Of a stretch of DNA of 64,000 nt, positions 30,080 to 39,258 are shown piece after piece. A model generated the notes under the pieces. The model was not told the origin of the DNA. It did no database searches and worked only from the letters and a program-made list of their open reading frames with translations. The stretch lies in contig CM042152.1 in NCBI GenBank assembly GCA_023376005.1, positions 89,935,740 to 89,999,739 on the forward strand, read 5' to 3'. A program made the position numbers and the translations under genes. Position 1 is the stretch's first letter. The number at the start of each line of letters is the position of its first letter. The DNA comes from Doryteuthis pealeii. Taxonomy: Eukaryota > Mollusca > Cephalopoda > Myopsida > Loliginidae.

Positions 30080-30485
30080 TATGTATCCGTTTAGCACCGG
30101 ATTTATCTGTGTATCTTACCATTTTGGGATGGACAGAAAGGTGCCAACAACAGTGATCATACATAAAAACATTTTAATTACCAATTGTGTGCATAAATCT
30201 CTACTTGCAAATAAATAAGGAACAATGCTCACACCACTGCCATGAGGACTTCTTCAGTAGTACATTGATTTGACACTCTTTTTTTATATGCCCTACACAT
30301 TAAATCATGATAATATTTTGCAAATAATTGTCCGGAATAGCATTATTCAGACGTAACATAAAATGAACACAAAAATCTATCTGATACAGTATTCAACAGT
30401 CTTAAAAAATGTTTCAACTGCAAATACACGCTGTGCACCTGTCCAATCCATGAACGTAACTGATGTTACTTAAGAAAAAATGGTT
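30080..30485. other. Unassigned AT-rich interval
   Basis: Contains CTGAAGAAGTCCTCATGGCA on the minus strand (about 30237-30258), which resembles a hammerhead core but lacks a following GAAA. Otherwise nothing distinctive. Confidence 0.4.
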
Positions 30486-30491
30486 ATATAT

Positions 30492-30772
30492 ATTTACCAA
30501 CTCCTCCGCACGAGCAGGATACGACACTAGATCAATTTCTTAGGCGGAGTTCAACAGGTTTGAATTCAGAGTTTTCCTTCTCCTAGACTGGTTACCTTAG
30601 CCATGGTTAAAGAACCCAGTCTGCCCTGCTATTTATCCATAGCTGGAGGGAGAGTAGGATTCATACCTTTCCCAAGGGTATTAGCGCTAAGTGAAATGCA
30701 ATTACCACATCCAGGATTTGAACTCAGGGCGATGAGTCCATTTCCAGTGACTTTAACCATTGCACCATGTGA
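30492..30772 (-). mobile_element. SINE-B, near full length
   Basis: Minus-strand copy from the TATATATATTTACCAACTCC end to the head CATGGTGCAATGGTTAAAGTC, with the B box mutated (GAGTTCAAATCCTGG recognisable). The plus-strand 62-codon frame is a shadow. Confidence 0.9.
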
Positions 30773-30952
30773 AAAAATGGTTATATGTTAGCTAGATGAA
30801 GCGACCATTCCCACTTGTTCATGTTTACTTTTACTACAAAGGTGACAGCTTGAAATGTGGGAGGTATTTCTGGTTTGATTAGGTTGTTTGGTTTAATGGC
30901 ATATCAACCGCTGTGGGTTATTTAATACCAAATCTTGTTTTTCTTATATATG

Positions 30953-31182
30953 TGTTGTGGGGTTTTAAGGGGTCAAAATAAGACAAAACGACGGGTAACA
31001 AATGTAGGAAAATGTATTAACAAAAGAGTAGACAATTACAGTAAAGAAAAGTGGGAATTGCGTCCAGCAAATAGTTATGAGCTGACTCGCATTGGCTTCC
31101 TCTCAAGCCATAATTGTCCCTGTTACTAATAGTAACCGTCGGTGCATTCCATTATAGTCTATAGGGTATATCACCTATAACA
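30953..31182. mobile_element. Solo LTR (230 bp) with ATATG target duplication
   Basis: Termini TGTTGTGGGG...CTATAACA. ATATG lies on both sides (30948-30952 and 31183-31187). The same LTR recurs at 53465-53696. It is inserted just after a 45-bp repeat F head fragment (30890-30935). The transcription direction is unknown and no internal region is present. Confidence 0.8.
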
Positions 31183-31269
31183 ATATGTGATTTGCTTAAG
31201 AAATAATATACAAGATATTTATTTGTTCTTATAATAAATTATGTGTGTATACATTTTTGTGGGAAAACT

Positions 31270-31832
31270 TACCAATGGTGTAATGGTTAACAAGCTAGAT
31301 TTGCACTCCATAGTTAATGAATTTAATTCTCACTGGGCACCCCATACATCTGGCCTTGTGCCACATCTAAGCTAAAGCTTAGTAAATATCTATATAAGAC
31401 ATGCTAAGAAATGTGAATTTAGTAGCTAAAATATTAGATTCTCACTGGGCACCTCATACTACTGGACCTTGTGCCACATCTAAGCTAAGCTTAGTAAATA
31501 ACTATATGAGACTATATAAGAAATGTGAATTTAGTAGCTAAAAGTATTTGATCTCACTGGGCACCTCATACTTCTGGCCTTGTGCCACATCTAATCTAAG
31601 CTTAATAAATAACTATATGAGACTATATAAGAAATGTGAATTTAGTAGCTAAAAGTATTAGATTCTCACTGGGCACCTCATACTTCTGGCCTTGTGCCAC
31701 ATCTAAGCTAAGCTTAGTAAATAACTATATGAGACTATATAAGAAACGTGAATTTAGTAGCTAAAAGTATTTGATCCTCACTGGGCACCTCATACTTCTG
31801 GCCTTGTGCCAGACCTAAGCTAAGTAAATAAG
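31270..31832 (+). mobile_element. SINE-C copy with tail amplified into five 112-bp units
   Basis: The head (TGGTGTAATGGTTAACAAGC) and first tail are followed by four more tails without a head. CTCACTGGGCACC starts at 31329, 31441, 31553, 31665 and 31777, exactly 112 bp apart. Each unit also has CTTGTGCCACATCTAAGCTA and GTGAATTTAGTAGCTAAA. Confidence 0.9.
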
Positions 31833-31937
31833 TATATGTTAAGAAGAGGTGATACGTTGAACATTTATTGGACAGTTTTATACATCATGTCTTCCAGCAA
31901 AATTGCTGAAATCTTTTCTCCTTTTCTGGTTTTACAG

Positions 31938-32227
31938 TTTGTCAGAATTGGATCAATTATATCAATGGTTCACCATCAAGTGATTAAAATCTACAGCATC
32001 CAACTCATCAGTGGAGTAACCGTGACAACTATCAGGACAGATACTGGATGCTTCGGTGATGTACTCAATAATAGCATTAAGAAATGTTTCACTCGTTTGA
32101 TCAGGTCACCCAAACCAAGAAGCAGTGTCTCAGTATATTTTGATCAAAAACCTACTGAGTTGAACTTGACCGACATGATTAAAAAAAAAAGTAAGAAAAC
32201 AAAACCTTATCTACTTCTACAATTAGA
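31938..32227 (+). CDS. Candidate internal protein-coding exon (hypothetical)
   Basis: A polypyrimidine-rich acceptor (CTTTTCTGGTTTTACAG, ending 31937) opens a 290-bp segment that stays open in one frame for 96 codons and closes at a consensus-like donor (TTAGA|GTAAGTA, 32228). The upstream ATG frame from 31836 is in phase, but the splice acceptor makes it more likely that the exon starts at Phe-Val-Arg-Ile. The translation has no low complexity until a Lys-rich patch near the end (KKKSKKTK). I recognise no domain: mixed hydrophobic and basic, no transmembrane helix, no cysteine pattern. It is the longest frame of the window and the only one not explained by a repeat. It could still be chance or part of an unknown transposon. 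Confidence 0.25.
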
Positions 32228-32231
32228 GTAA

Positions 32232-33480
32232 GTAAAAGGTATTTAGAACTTTGACCTTCATTCAAATCATCCATAAGACAAGAGTGAATTTGTATATGTA
32301 TCCTTTCAGATAAGAGATAATAAATATGAGGTTGGTCTTATTGTTACATGATTAATAGGCATAGCCTATCATTTTTGTAATGAAGTGTAGTTAGGATTTA
32401 AATTGTTACAGAATTCATGGATAGTCAATGAATTATGTATGTATCTGTAGTAAGATATTTTGAATCAAGAGTTTGTTAGATTTGAAATCAGAGGAAGTTA
32501 AGTGGGGAATTTCTATAACCGTTAGGGTTATAAGTTATTGATGATGACCCTAACTTGACCCCTCTTGAAGGTGCCATTACAGGCAGGAAAAGTATTAGTC
32601 AGATACAACCAGAGATTCAGAGTAAGTTGACTTGAAAGTCACTCGCTCTGAGAGTCACTTCTCCACCCAGATGGGCTGGGTTGTGTTAATTAAAGACTTA
32701 AGAAAACCAATCAAGTCTTGTTAATTATTTAAACAAGAAATGACTAGCCCAAAGAAATGAACCCAAAAAAGAAAGAAGAATCCACCGGAGGAAACAGCCC
32801 AAAAGAGAAGATGGCAGATGAATTAGCAGCAGACTGTAAGCGGCCGAGTTAACAAGACCCCTCATCTCATCTCTATTCTTCCTGTCTCTCTTACCCCATT
32901 ATATATACCTGATATGTTATAAGGGGTATATAACAAAATTTAACTATAAACTCATGAAAAATCACTGAGAGTTTGACAGACTTTTGACCTCAGGTTTATC
33001 CTAAGCAAGGCTCTAATTGGCTTAGGAAGTTACATGGTTGGATGAAGCCTAGGAATTACAGCTACTCAGAGTCAAGCCAGCAGTCATAGGTGACAGACGT
33101 CTTTTGTCTGTACTTGAATCATTCTCCTTATGTACAACTTATCAGGAGGAAAATTCTAAATTATATGTACACAGAATATGTCACAGTGTTCCTGATAAAT
33201 AAATACAAACATGAAACCTAGAACCAGGAAAAAAGACAAAGAAGGTATCCCCCGTCCAAAAGAGAACTTGATACAGCCTGAGACGAAGAGCAGATATTTG
33301 AAAATGGAAGTCAACCTTGTGTTGTGATATTTTAAGCCAAAGTCATTTGAAAAAGGATGTTCCCCAATTATATACAGTATAAAAATGTATCTTCCTAATC
33401 TTTTTAAACAGGAAAACAATTAATACTTATTAACAATATCAATTTTTCTAGAATGAGAAAAAAGAAAAAATAGAGGGGAA
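32232..33480. other. Interval without recognisable features
   Basis: 32500-32900 is somewhat less AT-rich, with AGTCACTCGCTCTGAGAGTCACT as a local inverted repeat. If 31938-32227 is an exon this would be intron. No frames of note. Confidence 0.4.
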
Positions 33481-33489
33481 AAATAATAA

Positions 33490-33840
33490 ATATTCGACTT
33501 GTTGACAATGTCGTCGTCGTCGTCAAAAAATCTTTATAAACTCAAATATCTTCAGCAGCTGAAAAATCGCGACTCCCTGCTGTCATCACCCCACTTCTAC
33601 TTATACTAATTTCTCCTCAACATCAGGGTGTCTGCGCTCCACACACGAGATTCTCAAGCCAAACCCGACCGCCGGAATCCTCATAGATATCATCTGGGCA
33701 CCTGGCGCTTACATCTGGGACAGGAGCTTCTCAACTTCGGTGCCAATGTTTGCATTCTGAAGGAAGCGGGTTTGATTCTACAGTCTAACCTGTCAGGCAA
33801 AGCCTAGCCCGCTTCCTTCGAGAATACGGCAGGCCTTGAC
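33490..33840. other. GC-richer block, unassigned
   Basis: Contrasts in composition with its neighbours (GCCAAACCCGACCGCCGG, GAAGGAAGCGGG twice in opposite orientations at about 33759 and 33812). It may be an LTR or leader of an unknown element. No termini found. Confidence 0.25.
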
Positions 33841-33934
33841 ATTTGCCACTCACCTCGTGTTCTCTGTCACAATTTTTGAAGAGCAGATCTATTTCAAAAT
33901 CGTTTTAAACATTGTCCCAAAAAGATTTATTCGA

Positions 33935-34060
33935 CTTATTGATAGAACCCTAACAGGTATCATCACTTTGAGCCAAAGTGGACCTGGGAGTAATGACAAT
34001 GAACAGATGACTTCCCACACCTGGCAATATGGTGTAAGGGCAGCGGTGTAACTATAAGTC
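33935..34060 (+). repeat. Repeat F middle segment, diverged
   Basis: AGAACCCTAACAGGTATCATCA, GCCAAAGTGGACCTGGGAG and ATGACAATGAACAGATGACT correspond to the F words CTAACAGGTACTACCACTCC and AGTGGACCAGGGAGCAATGG. Confidence 0.55.
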
Positions 34061-34263
34061 GTACAACCTATGGCAAGTTCTACTCTAGAATAAACTCAAT
34101 CCCATAAGATATTCTCCTATAACATTCCAGCTTCTTTTCATTGCTTGGAGTCCTTTCGCATGTCCACTCCACAGATTTAGATATCCGCCTTATCTGGACC
34201 TATATAGTCATTCTCTACTCTTTTACCTTTTAAGTGGCTTCAGCTTCTTCTATCTCTATATTT

Positions 34264-34506
34264 AAAAATTGAATGAAGTTGAGTGTCATACACTGGACAT
34301 ACAAATATGCATGGTAGAATGACAATGAACAGATGACTTCCCACTCCCCAATGCTTAAAAATTGAATGAAGTTGAGTGTCATACACTGGACATACAAATA
34401 TGCATGGTAGAATGACAATGAACAGATGACTTCCCACTCCCCAATGCTTAAAAATTGAATGAAGTTGAGTGTCATACACTGGACATACAAATATGCATGG
34501 TAGAGT
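34264..34506. repeat. 93-bp tandem repeat, about 2.6 units
   Basis: AAAAATTGAATGAAGTTGAG starts at 34264, 34357 and 34450. The second and third units are almost identical. The repeated minus-strand frame exists only because the unit length is divisible by three. Confidence 0.9.
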
Positions 34507-34511
34507 GTCCC

Positions 34512-34645
34512 ATTGAACTGTAATGGTTAACAAGCTCAACTTGCAGATCGATTACTAATTCTATTGAATAGTGAATTTTATACTTGCTGGATACCCTATA
34601 CTTGTGACCTTGTGTTACATCCTACTCATGCTGAATACTTACAAA
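34512..34645 (+). mobile_element. SINE-C, diverged
   Basis: CTGTAATGGTTAACAAGCTC head and CCTTGTGTTACATCCTACTC tail. The middle differs from the other SINE-C copies by an insertion. Confidence 0.65.
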
Positions 34646-34689
34646 TAGGAGTGATCTGTAGATAGAAAAATATTTTTACTGTTAGATTT

Positions 34690-34972
34690 GGTCTTGGTTT
34701 GGTTTGTTTTACGGCATATCAACCTCAGTGGGTCATTTAATGCCGATAAAGTTTTGAAATAAATCAATTCTTAATGGATAATACCATTTTGTTTATCAAC
34801 TCATGTTTTTCTATTTAACCCATAGATGGGACCCTAACAGGTACTACCACTCCGGGTCAGAGTTGACCAGGGAGCAAGTGATGAAGGGGTGCTCCACATT
34901 CCCCAAACCTCCAGAACCAGAACTCACCATCAGATAGAGTTTAACGTCATTCCCAGGACATTTTTACTGTTA
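34690..34972 (+). repeat. Repeat F, 5' half
   Basis: Starts GGTTTGGTTTGTTTTACGGC and runs through ACAGGTACTACCACTCCGGG to TTTAACGTCATTCCCAGGAC, then jumps to unrelated sequence. About 280 bp are nearly identical to 35437-35705. Confidence 0.85.
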
Positions 34973-35019
34973 GAGAAAAGCAGAAAACGCATTTGGCTCA
35001 TCATATTATGAAATAGATC

Positions 35020-35118
35020 TTAGTGCCATATGAAATGCAACCAACCGTGTCCAGGGTTTGAACTCTTATTGCCATGTCCATTTCCTTCGACAGCAACCAT
35101 TACGCCATGGGCACTTTT
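35020..35118 (-). mobile_element. SINE-B head fragment
   Basis: The reverse complement gives CCATGGCGTAATGGTTGC, AGAGTTCAAACCCTGGACAC, GGTTGCATTTCATATGGCAC. Only the tRNA-like head is retained. Confidence 0.65.
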
Positions 35119-35436
35119 TGATCCTGTGTATGTGTATGTCTCTGAACAAAATTCCCATTGACCATTTTTCTAGTCATTTGCAAGGTGAACCATTTTGTAT
35201 TGTAATGGAATATTCTGAAACACCCTGATCTGGAACCTGATTAAAATCGTATACAAGACTGACCCTCTGGGAGAAAGGCTAGAATGTTTAGATTTTCCAA
35301 GATCCAATTGGTGGAAGAATTTGACCCTAAACCGATACCACAAATAGAATGTCTTGGGAGGAAAAGAAAATGAAAGAGGAGAAGGAAAAGGAAATCAATT
35401 TTTTTTCTTTTTAACTGTCTCTCATTTAAAATTATT

Positions 35437-36050
35437 TGGTTTGGTTTGTTTTACGGCATATCAACCTCGGTGGGTCATTTAATGCAGGCAAAGTTGTGAA
35501 ATAAATTCATTCTTAATGCATAGTACAATTTTGTTTATAAACTCATGTTTTTCTATTCAAACGCATAGATGGGACACTAACAGGTACTACCACTCCGGGT
35601 CAGAGTGGACCAGGGAGCAATGGTGATGAAGGGGTGCTCCACATTCCCCAAACCTCCAAAACTGGAACCTCACCATCAGATAAAGTTTAACGTCATTCCC
35701 AGGACATGTACACCCTCAGTCACCGCCTTCTAGCACCCATATGATAAAAAGGGGTTGGGGCTTGCCATAAGGGCAATAGGGTTGAGGCAATCATATAGGT
35801 GCTAGGGCTTGACGTGACTAGCCGGTTGATCGGAGGGGCCTCTCCGACCGCTTGCCTAGCCCAAGAAAGGGCCAAAGTGGAGTATTGCAAGTCATGAACT
35901 GCTTATCCACCTGGGTTCTATCCTTAAGCGTTCATGGGTCGCCACCCACGGCCAACAGGTGGCCCCATTGGGGGAGTTTTACCCCTCTGCAGGTGCAGTC
36001 GGTGAATTCTAATGCTGCAGCCGACAGGGCGGCAAAATTATTTGGTGGAG
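35437..36050 (+). repeat. Repeat F, longest copy (about 614 bp)
   Basis: The reference copy: head ATTTGGTTTGGTTTGTTTTA, ACTCCGGGTCAGAGTGG, CACCATCAGATAAAGTTTAA, then a GC-richer 3' part (GGCCTCTCCGACCGCTTGCC, GGTCGCCACCCACGGCC) ending CGACAGGGCGGCAAA. It has no convincing frame beyond 67 codons. Class unknown; it may be a large SINE or the tail of a retroelement. Confidence 0.8.
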
Positions 36051-36084
36051 ACTGACTAAAAATCCCTGGGATATGTATGCATGT

Positions 36085-36245
36085 AGAAGGGTTTGCTGAA
36101 AAGTTCATAGATTGACCAAGATACTCTTATGGAATATGACCAAACATAGTTGGCCTTGCAGTTTCCTCAGCATTACAGTGCTTGGATCCCATTGGTCAAA
36201 AAATGTCATCAACAAGAGATATGAATTTTCAGCCAATGATATTTT
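36085..36245. repeat. Mariner-like fragment shared with 18.6 kb
   Basis: AGGGTTTGCTGAAAAGTTCA, GACCAAGATACTC and GGATCCCATTGGTCAAAAA. It has the feel of a mariner terminal region, but a partner end is missing. It is followed by a C14 run at 36250-36263. Confidence 0.4.
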
Positions 36246-36291
36246 TAGCCCCCCCCCCCCCCACATTTATGTTCATATATACATCCTGATA

Positions 36292-36568
36292 GAGGCGTGT
36301 GGTCTAATGGTTAGAGTCTTGGGAAATGGACTTGTCGACCCGAGTTTAATTCCTGTTGGCTTTTCACATGGTGCTAATACCCTTGGGAAAGGTATGAATC
36401 CAATTCTCCCTCCAGCTATGGGTAAATAGCAGGGTAGACTGCGCTCTTTAACCATGGCTAGTTAACCAGTCTAGGAGAAAGCAAACTCTGAATACAAACC
36501 TGTTAAACTCCGCTTAAAAAATTGACCTTGTGTCGCATCCTGCTCGTGCAGAGGAGTTGGTAAATATA
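36292..36568 (+). mobile_element. SINE-B, full length
   Basis: GAGGCGTGTGGTCTAATGG (A box TGGTCTAATGGTTAGAG), GAGTTTAATTCCTG (B box region), complete body ending GAGGAGTTGGTAAATATATA. Confidence 0.9.
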
Positions 36569-36587
36569 TATATACATCCTGATCCAG

Positions 36588-36875
36588 TGAAGGCGCATGG
36601 TGTAATGGCTAGAGTCATAGGAAATTAAATCGTCGACGCGAGTTCAAATCCTAGACAAGGCTGTCTACATTTCACATAGCACTAATCCCCTTGAGAAAGG
36701 TATGCACCCATCTGCTTTTGCTCCAGCTATGGGTAAATAGCAGGGCAGATAGAGCTCTTTATCCTTGGTTAGGCAACCAGACAAGAAGGAAAACTCTGAA
36801 TTCAAACCTGTTAAACTCCGCATAATAAATTGACCTTGTGTCACATCCTGCTCGTGGAGGGGTTGTTAAATATGT
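36588..36875 (+). mobile_element. SINE-B, full length, tandem neighbour
   Basis: AAGGCGCATGGTGTAATGGC through GTTCAAATCCTAGACAAGGC to GGAGGGGTTGTTAAATA. It begins about 20 bp after the previous copy but differs at many positions, so this is an independent insertion next to the older tail. Confidence 0.9.
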
Positions 36876-36892
36876 ACATACATCCCAATATA

Positions 36893-37088
36893 TTTTTATA
36901 TCATGTGACTTTATGAGGTCTAAATTCTAGCTTAATATTAGGACATTGAACCATACACGAGATACAAACTTCTGTGCATGAAAATCTTTGGCAAGAACTA
37001 AGCGTAGTTTGTATCTTGTATATGATGCAACTTCCTAATATTAGGTTAAAATTTAGGTCTCAGTAAGTCTCATGATACACAAATATAT
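36893..37088. mobile_element. Foldback element, about 85-bp arms
   Basis: ATGAGGTCTAAATTCTAGC, CTTAATATTAGGA and GATACAAACTT on the left (36893-36990) are inverted on the right (37008-37088). Imperfect, so relatively old. Confidence 0.75.
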
Positions 37089-37159
37089 ACAGTATGTCTT
37101 AGGCCAGTCCAGAAATAAATAAATATTATATGGATAATATAGGTGCTATATTTATAAGT

Positions 37160-37345
37160 AAAGAGTGCTCAATATCATAGATAGAGCATTTATATCTAAA
37201 TTAAGGTAGAATGAATGTGAAGTCAATGGCGCCTGATTACTGACAATTTCTCACCTATGCGATCTTCAGACTTAGTCTGAAGTTTGCATAGGCAAAACAC
37301 TGTCAGTAACCAGACACTGTTGACTCCATGTCCATGCTACCTTAA
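37160..37345. mobile_element. Repeat G inverted pair with central hammerhead-like motifs
   Basis: Outer words GAGTGCTCAATATC and CTAAATTAAGGTAG on the left; GCTACCTTAATTATA on the right. The symmetry centre is CTTCAGACTTAGTCTGAAG (37264-37282). Outward on the minus strand follow CTGAAGA, stem II TCGC-ATAG-GTGA, GAAA, ATTGTCAGTA; on the plus strand CTGAAGT, TTGC-ATAG-GCAA, AAAACACTGTC. The minus motif fits a hammerhead except for stem I; the plus one has lost A9 and G12. Confidence 0.5.
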
Positions 37346-37523
37346 TTATATATATATATATATAATTTAAATTAACTCTATATATATATAATTTAAATTA
37401 ACTCTCACTACTAAGCAAATAAGCAATGATCATTTCTCCGGAAATTTGATCTCTCAGTGACCGAAAGATACATACATTCTTATGTATTTAATAGTTTAAA
37501 AACACCAGTCCCCGCATCAGCTA

Positions 37524-37651
37524 TCAGTGGGCGAGGGGATAAGATATCGGACTACCATGCGGTCAGTCTGAGTTCGAACCCTACCCAAGGATAGTGTGTT
37601 CTAGCCACACTGAAGAGGCATGATATGCCGAAACACGTGTCTGTGGATGAC
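37524..37651 (+). mobile_element. SINE-D: tRNA-like head plus hammerhead
   Basis: GCGAGGGGATAAGATATCGG (A-box-like) and GAGTTCGAACCCTACC (near-perfect B box) form a tRNA-like head, followed by a 20-bp linker and the hammerhead 37601-37651. (TA)n starts at about 37666. This copy has the best B box of the three, so polymerase III transcription is plausible. Confidence 0.7.
37601..37651 (+). ncRNA. Hammerhead ribozyme motif (SINE-D type)
   Basis: Core CTGAAGA (37610-37616), stem II GGCA-TGATA-TGCC (37617-37629), GAA (37630-37632), stem III ACACGTGT (37633-37640, self-complementary with no loop), C17 at 37641, stem I CCACA (37605-37609) with TGTGG (37642-37646). All invariant core positions of a hammerhead are met (C3 U4 G5 A6 N7 G8 A9, G12 A13 A14, A15.1-U16.1, H17). 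Compared with 41271-41323, stem II has changed on both strands while staying paired. The loopless stem III suggests activity as a dimer. Confidence 0.75.
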
Positions 37652-37661
37652 TTATTTATTA

Positions 37662-37665
<4 letters not shown>

Positions 37666-37700
<35 letters not shown>
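37666..37700. repeat. (TA)n microsatellite
   Basis: Separates SINE-D from the hammerhead-bounded tandem element. Confidence 0.95.
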
Positions 37701-37703
<3 letters not shown>

Positions 37704-37770
37704 AATAGATGGAAATTAATCCGACAGTATGAAATATAGCATTTTTGAAAAAACAAATGATGTTATATAA

Positions 37771-37827
37771 TTGCTGACAGAAATCTGTTTCGACCACTTC
37801 AATAGATTGGTCATCATCAAGAGCAAC
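37771..37827 (-). ncRNA. Hammerhead-like motif
   Basis: Minus strand: stem I TTGCT with AGCAA, core CTTGATGA (one extra U), a U, stem II GACCA...TGGTC, GAA, stem III ACAGA-TT-TCTGT, C17. The cis-closed stem III is good, but the core insertion would be expected to weaken or abolish cleavage. Confidence 0.5.
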
Positions 37828-38101
37828 ATTCTTCAATTACGCTGTGGACTTGTAAATTACTTTTTTAATAGCTGGAATATATCATGAACAATTTTGATAC
37901 TCATTATACACTTTTATATAATTTTACATCAAACTCTTTTGAGTTTTATTATGAACTATAATGTTTCTGATTTAAAAAAAAAAAAAATCTATTTTATTTT
38001 TAACACAGAACACGCATTTTAAAAAATTCCAACATTGAATAATAGCGTTCATTTGTACCCTGTCTTCTAACGGTTGTTTCATCTCGTCTTTCTCTCATAT
38101 G

Positions 38102-38157
38102 TTGCTCTTGATGATGACCGATCTATTGAAGTGGTCGAAACAGATTTCTGTCAGCAA
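38102..38157 (+). ncRNA. Hammerhead-like motif, first tandem unit
   Basis: TTGCT (38102-38106) pairs with AGCAA (38153-38157). Core CTTGATGA, stem II GACCG...TGGTC (G.U at the top), GAAA, stem III ACAGA-TT-TCTGT and C17 at 38152. Identical core insertion to its neighbours. Confidence 0.5.
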
Positions 38158-38611
38158 TTATATAACATCATTTGTTTTTTCAAAAATTTAAAATTTTATA
38201 CTGTCGTATTAATTTCCATCTATTTTTCATATTTGTCTAATGAAAAAACAAAATTTCTGGATTTTTACACCTCTGAAGGCTTTCATCTACAACACTACGG
38301 ATTTATCAACACCACAAGTGATTTGAAACTTTACATCTTTCTTCAATTACACTGTGGACTTGTAAATTACTTTTTTAATAGCTGGAATATATCATGAACA
38401 ATTTTGATACTCATTATACACTTTTATATAATTTTACATCAAACTCTTTTGAGTTTTATTATGAACTATAATGCTTCTAATTTAAAAAAAAAAAAAATCT
38501 ATTTTATTTTTAACACAGAACATGCATTTTAAAAAATTCCAGCATTGAATAATAGCGTTTTGTTTGTACCCTTTCTTCTAACGGTTGTTTTATCCCGTCT
38601 TTCTCTCATAT

Positions 38612-38668
38612 GTTGATCTTGATGATGACCGATCTATTGAAGTGGTCGAAATAGATTTCTATCAGCAA
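38612..38668 (+). ncRNA. Hammerhead-like motif, second tandem unit
   Basis: As in the first unit, but stem III is ATAGA-TT-TCTAT: the C-G pair next to A15.1-U16.1 has become U-A on both strands, a compensatory change. Stem I TTGAT/AGCAA has one mismatch. Confidence 0.5.
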
Positions 38669-38707
38669 TTATATAACATCATTTGTTTTTTCAAAAATGT
38701 TAAATTT

Positions 38708-38708
<1 letters not shown>

Positions 38709-38756
<48 letters not shown>

Positions 38757-38780
38757 TTCTTGCCCACTTTCCTTCTGTCT

Positions 38781-38816
<36 letters not shown>
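38709..38816. repeat. (TA)n microsatellites
   Basis: Two TA blocks (38709-38753 and 38786-38816) around a 30-bp island. 38820-39250 beyond is unremarkable apart from (TG)n at 39198-39220. Confidence 0.95.
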
Positions 38817-38820
<4 letters not shown>

Positions 38821-39258
38821 CTGTTCTTGTGAATTTTGTTTAAAGTATTCTCTATTGTTTGAGTGACCTGGAGATGTCCAGTCATAATCAGTGTAATAAG
38901 CACCTGTGAAGAGGAAATGGTCATCTTTAGTCAGTAACAGAGAAATAATTGAAGAAGGGAATTACTGCACAAGATGAAGATTAAATATCGCACAGATTTT
39001 ATCATCTGGCTCCCAGCATTTCCCCAAGGTTGAGGCAGTTAAAGTTTCGGTATGAGCATCAATTACACTGAAATTGATTGCTTTTCTTGCTATGCAGACA
39101 TTTTATATTTCCTTTTAAACAATAAAACAAATTTACACAGACAATACAAGAGTGCGGAGAAAAAGAAAGCACAGACCATTAAGCAAGATTGTCTCAGTGT
39201 GTGTGTGTGTGTGTGTGTGTTTATAAGTAGAATCTTCAGATATTTACAACTTTATGTT

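Larger units (their letters stand above)
37701..38705. mobile_element. Tandem hammerhead-bounded repeat (about 510-bp unit), with an inverted first part
   Basis: CTTCAATTACACTGTGGACT-like sequence at 37831 and again at 38341 starts two direct repeats, nearly identical over about 330 bp, each running into a hammerhead-like motif (38102-38157 and 38612-38668). The predicted cut sites are 511 nt apart. To the left, 37701-37830 is an inverted copy of the end (ATTAATCCGACAGTATGAAA, inverse of TACTGTCGTATTAATTTCC) with a third motif on the minus strand. A frame at 38074-38397 is not protein-like. The layout recalls retrozymes or Penelope-like terminal repeats. Confidence 0.65.

Noticed and set aside
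30237..30258. CTGAAGAAGTCCTCATGGCA as a hammerhead
   Set aside because: No GAAA, stem III or stem I partner follows.
38074..38397. 107-codon plus frame
   Set aside because: Runs through the hammerhead motif of a tandem non-coding element; composition is AT-driven.
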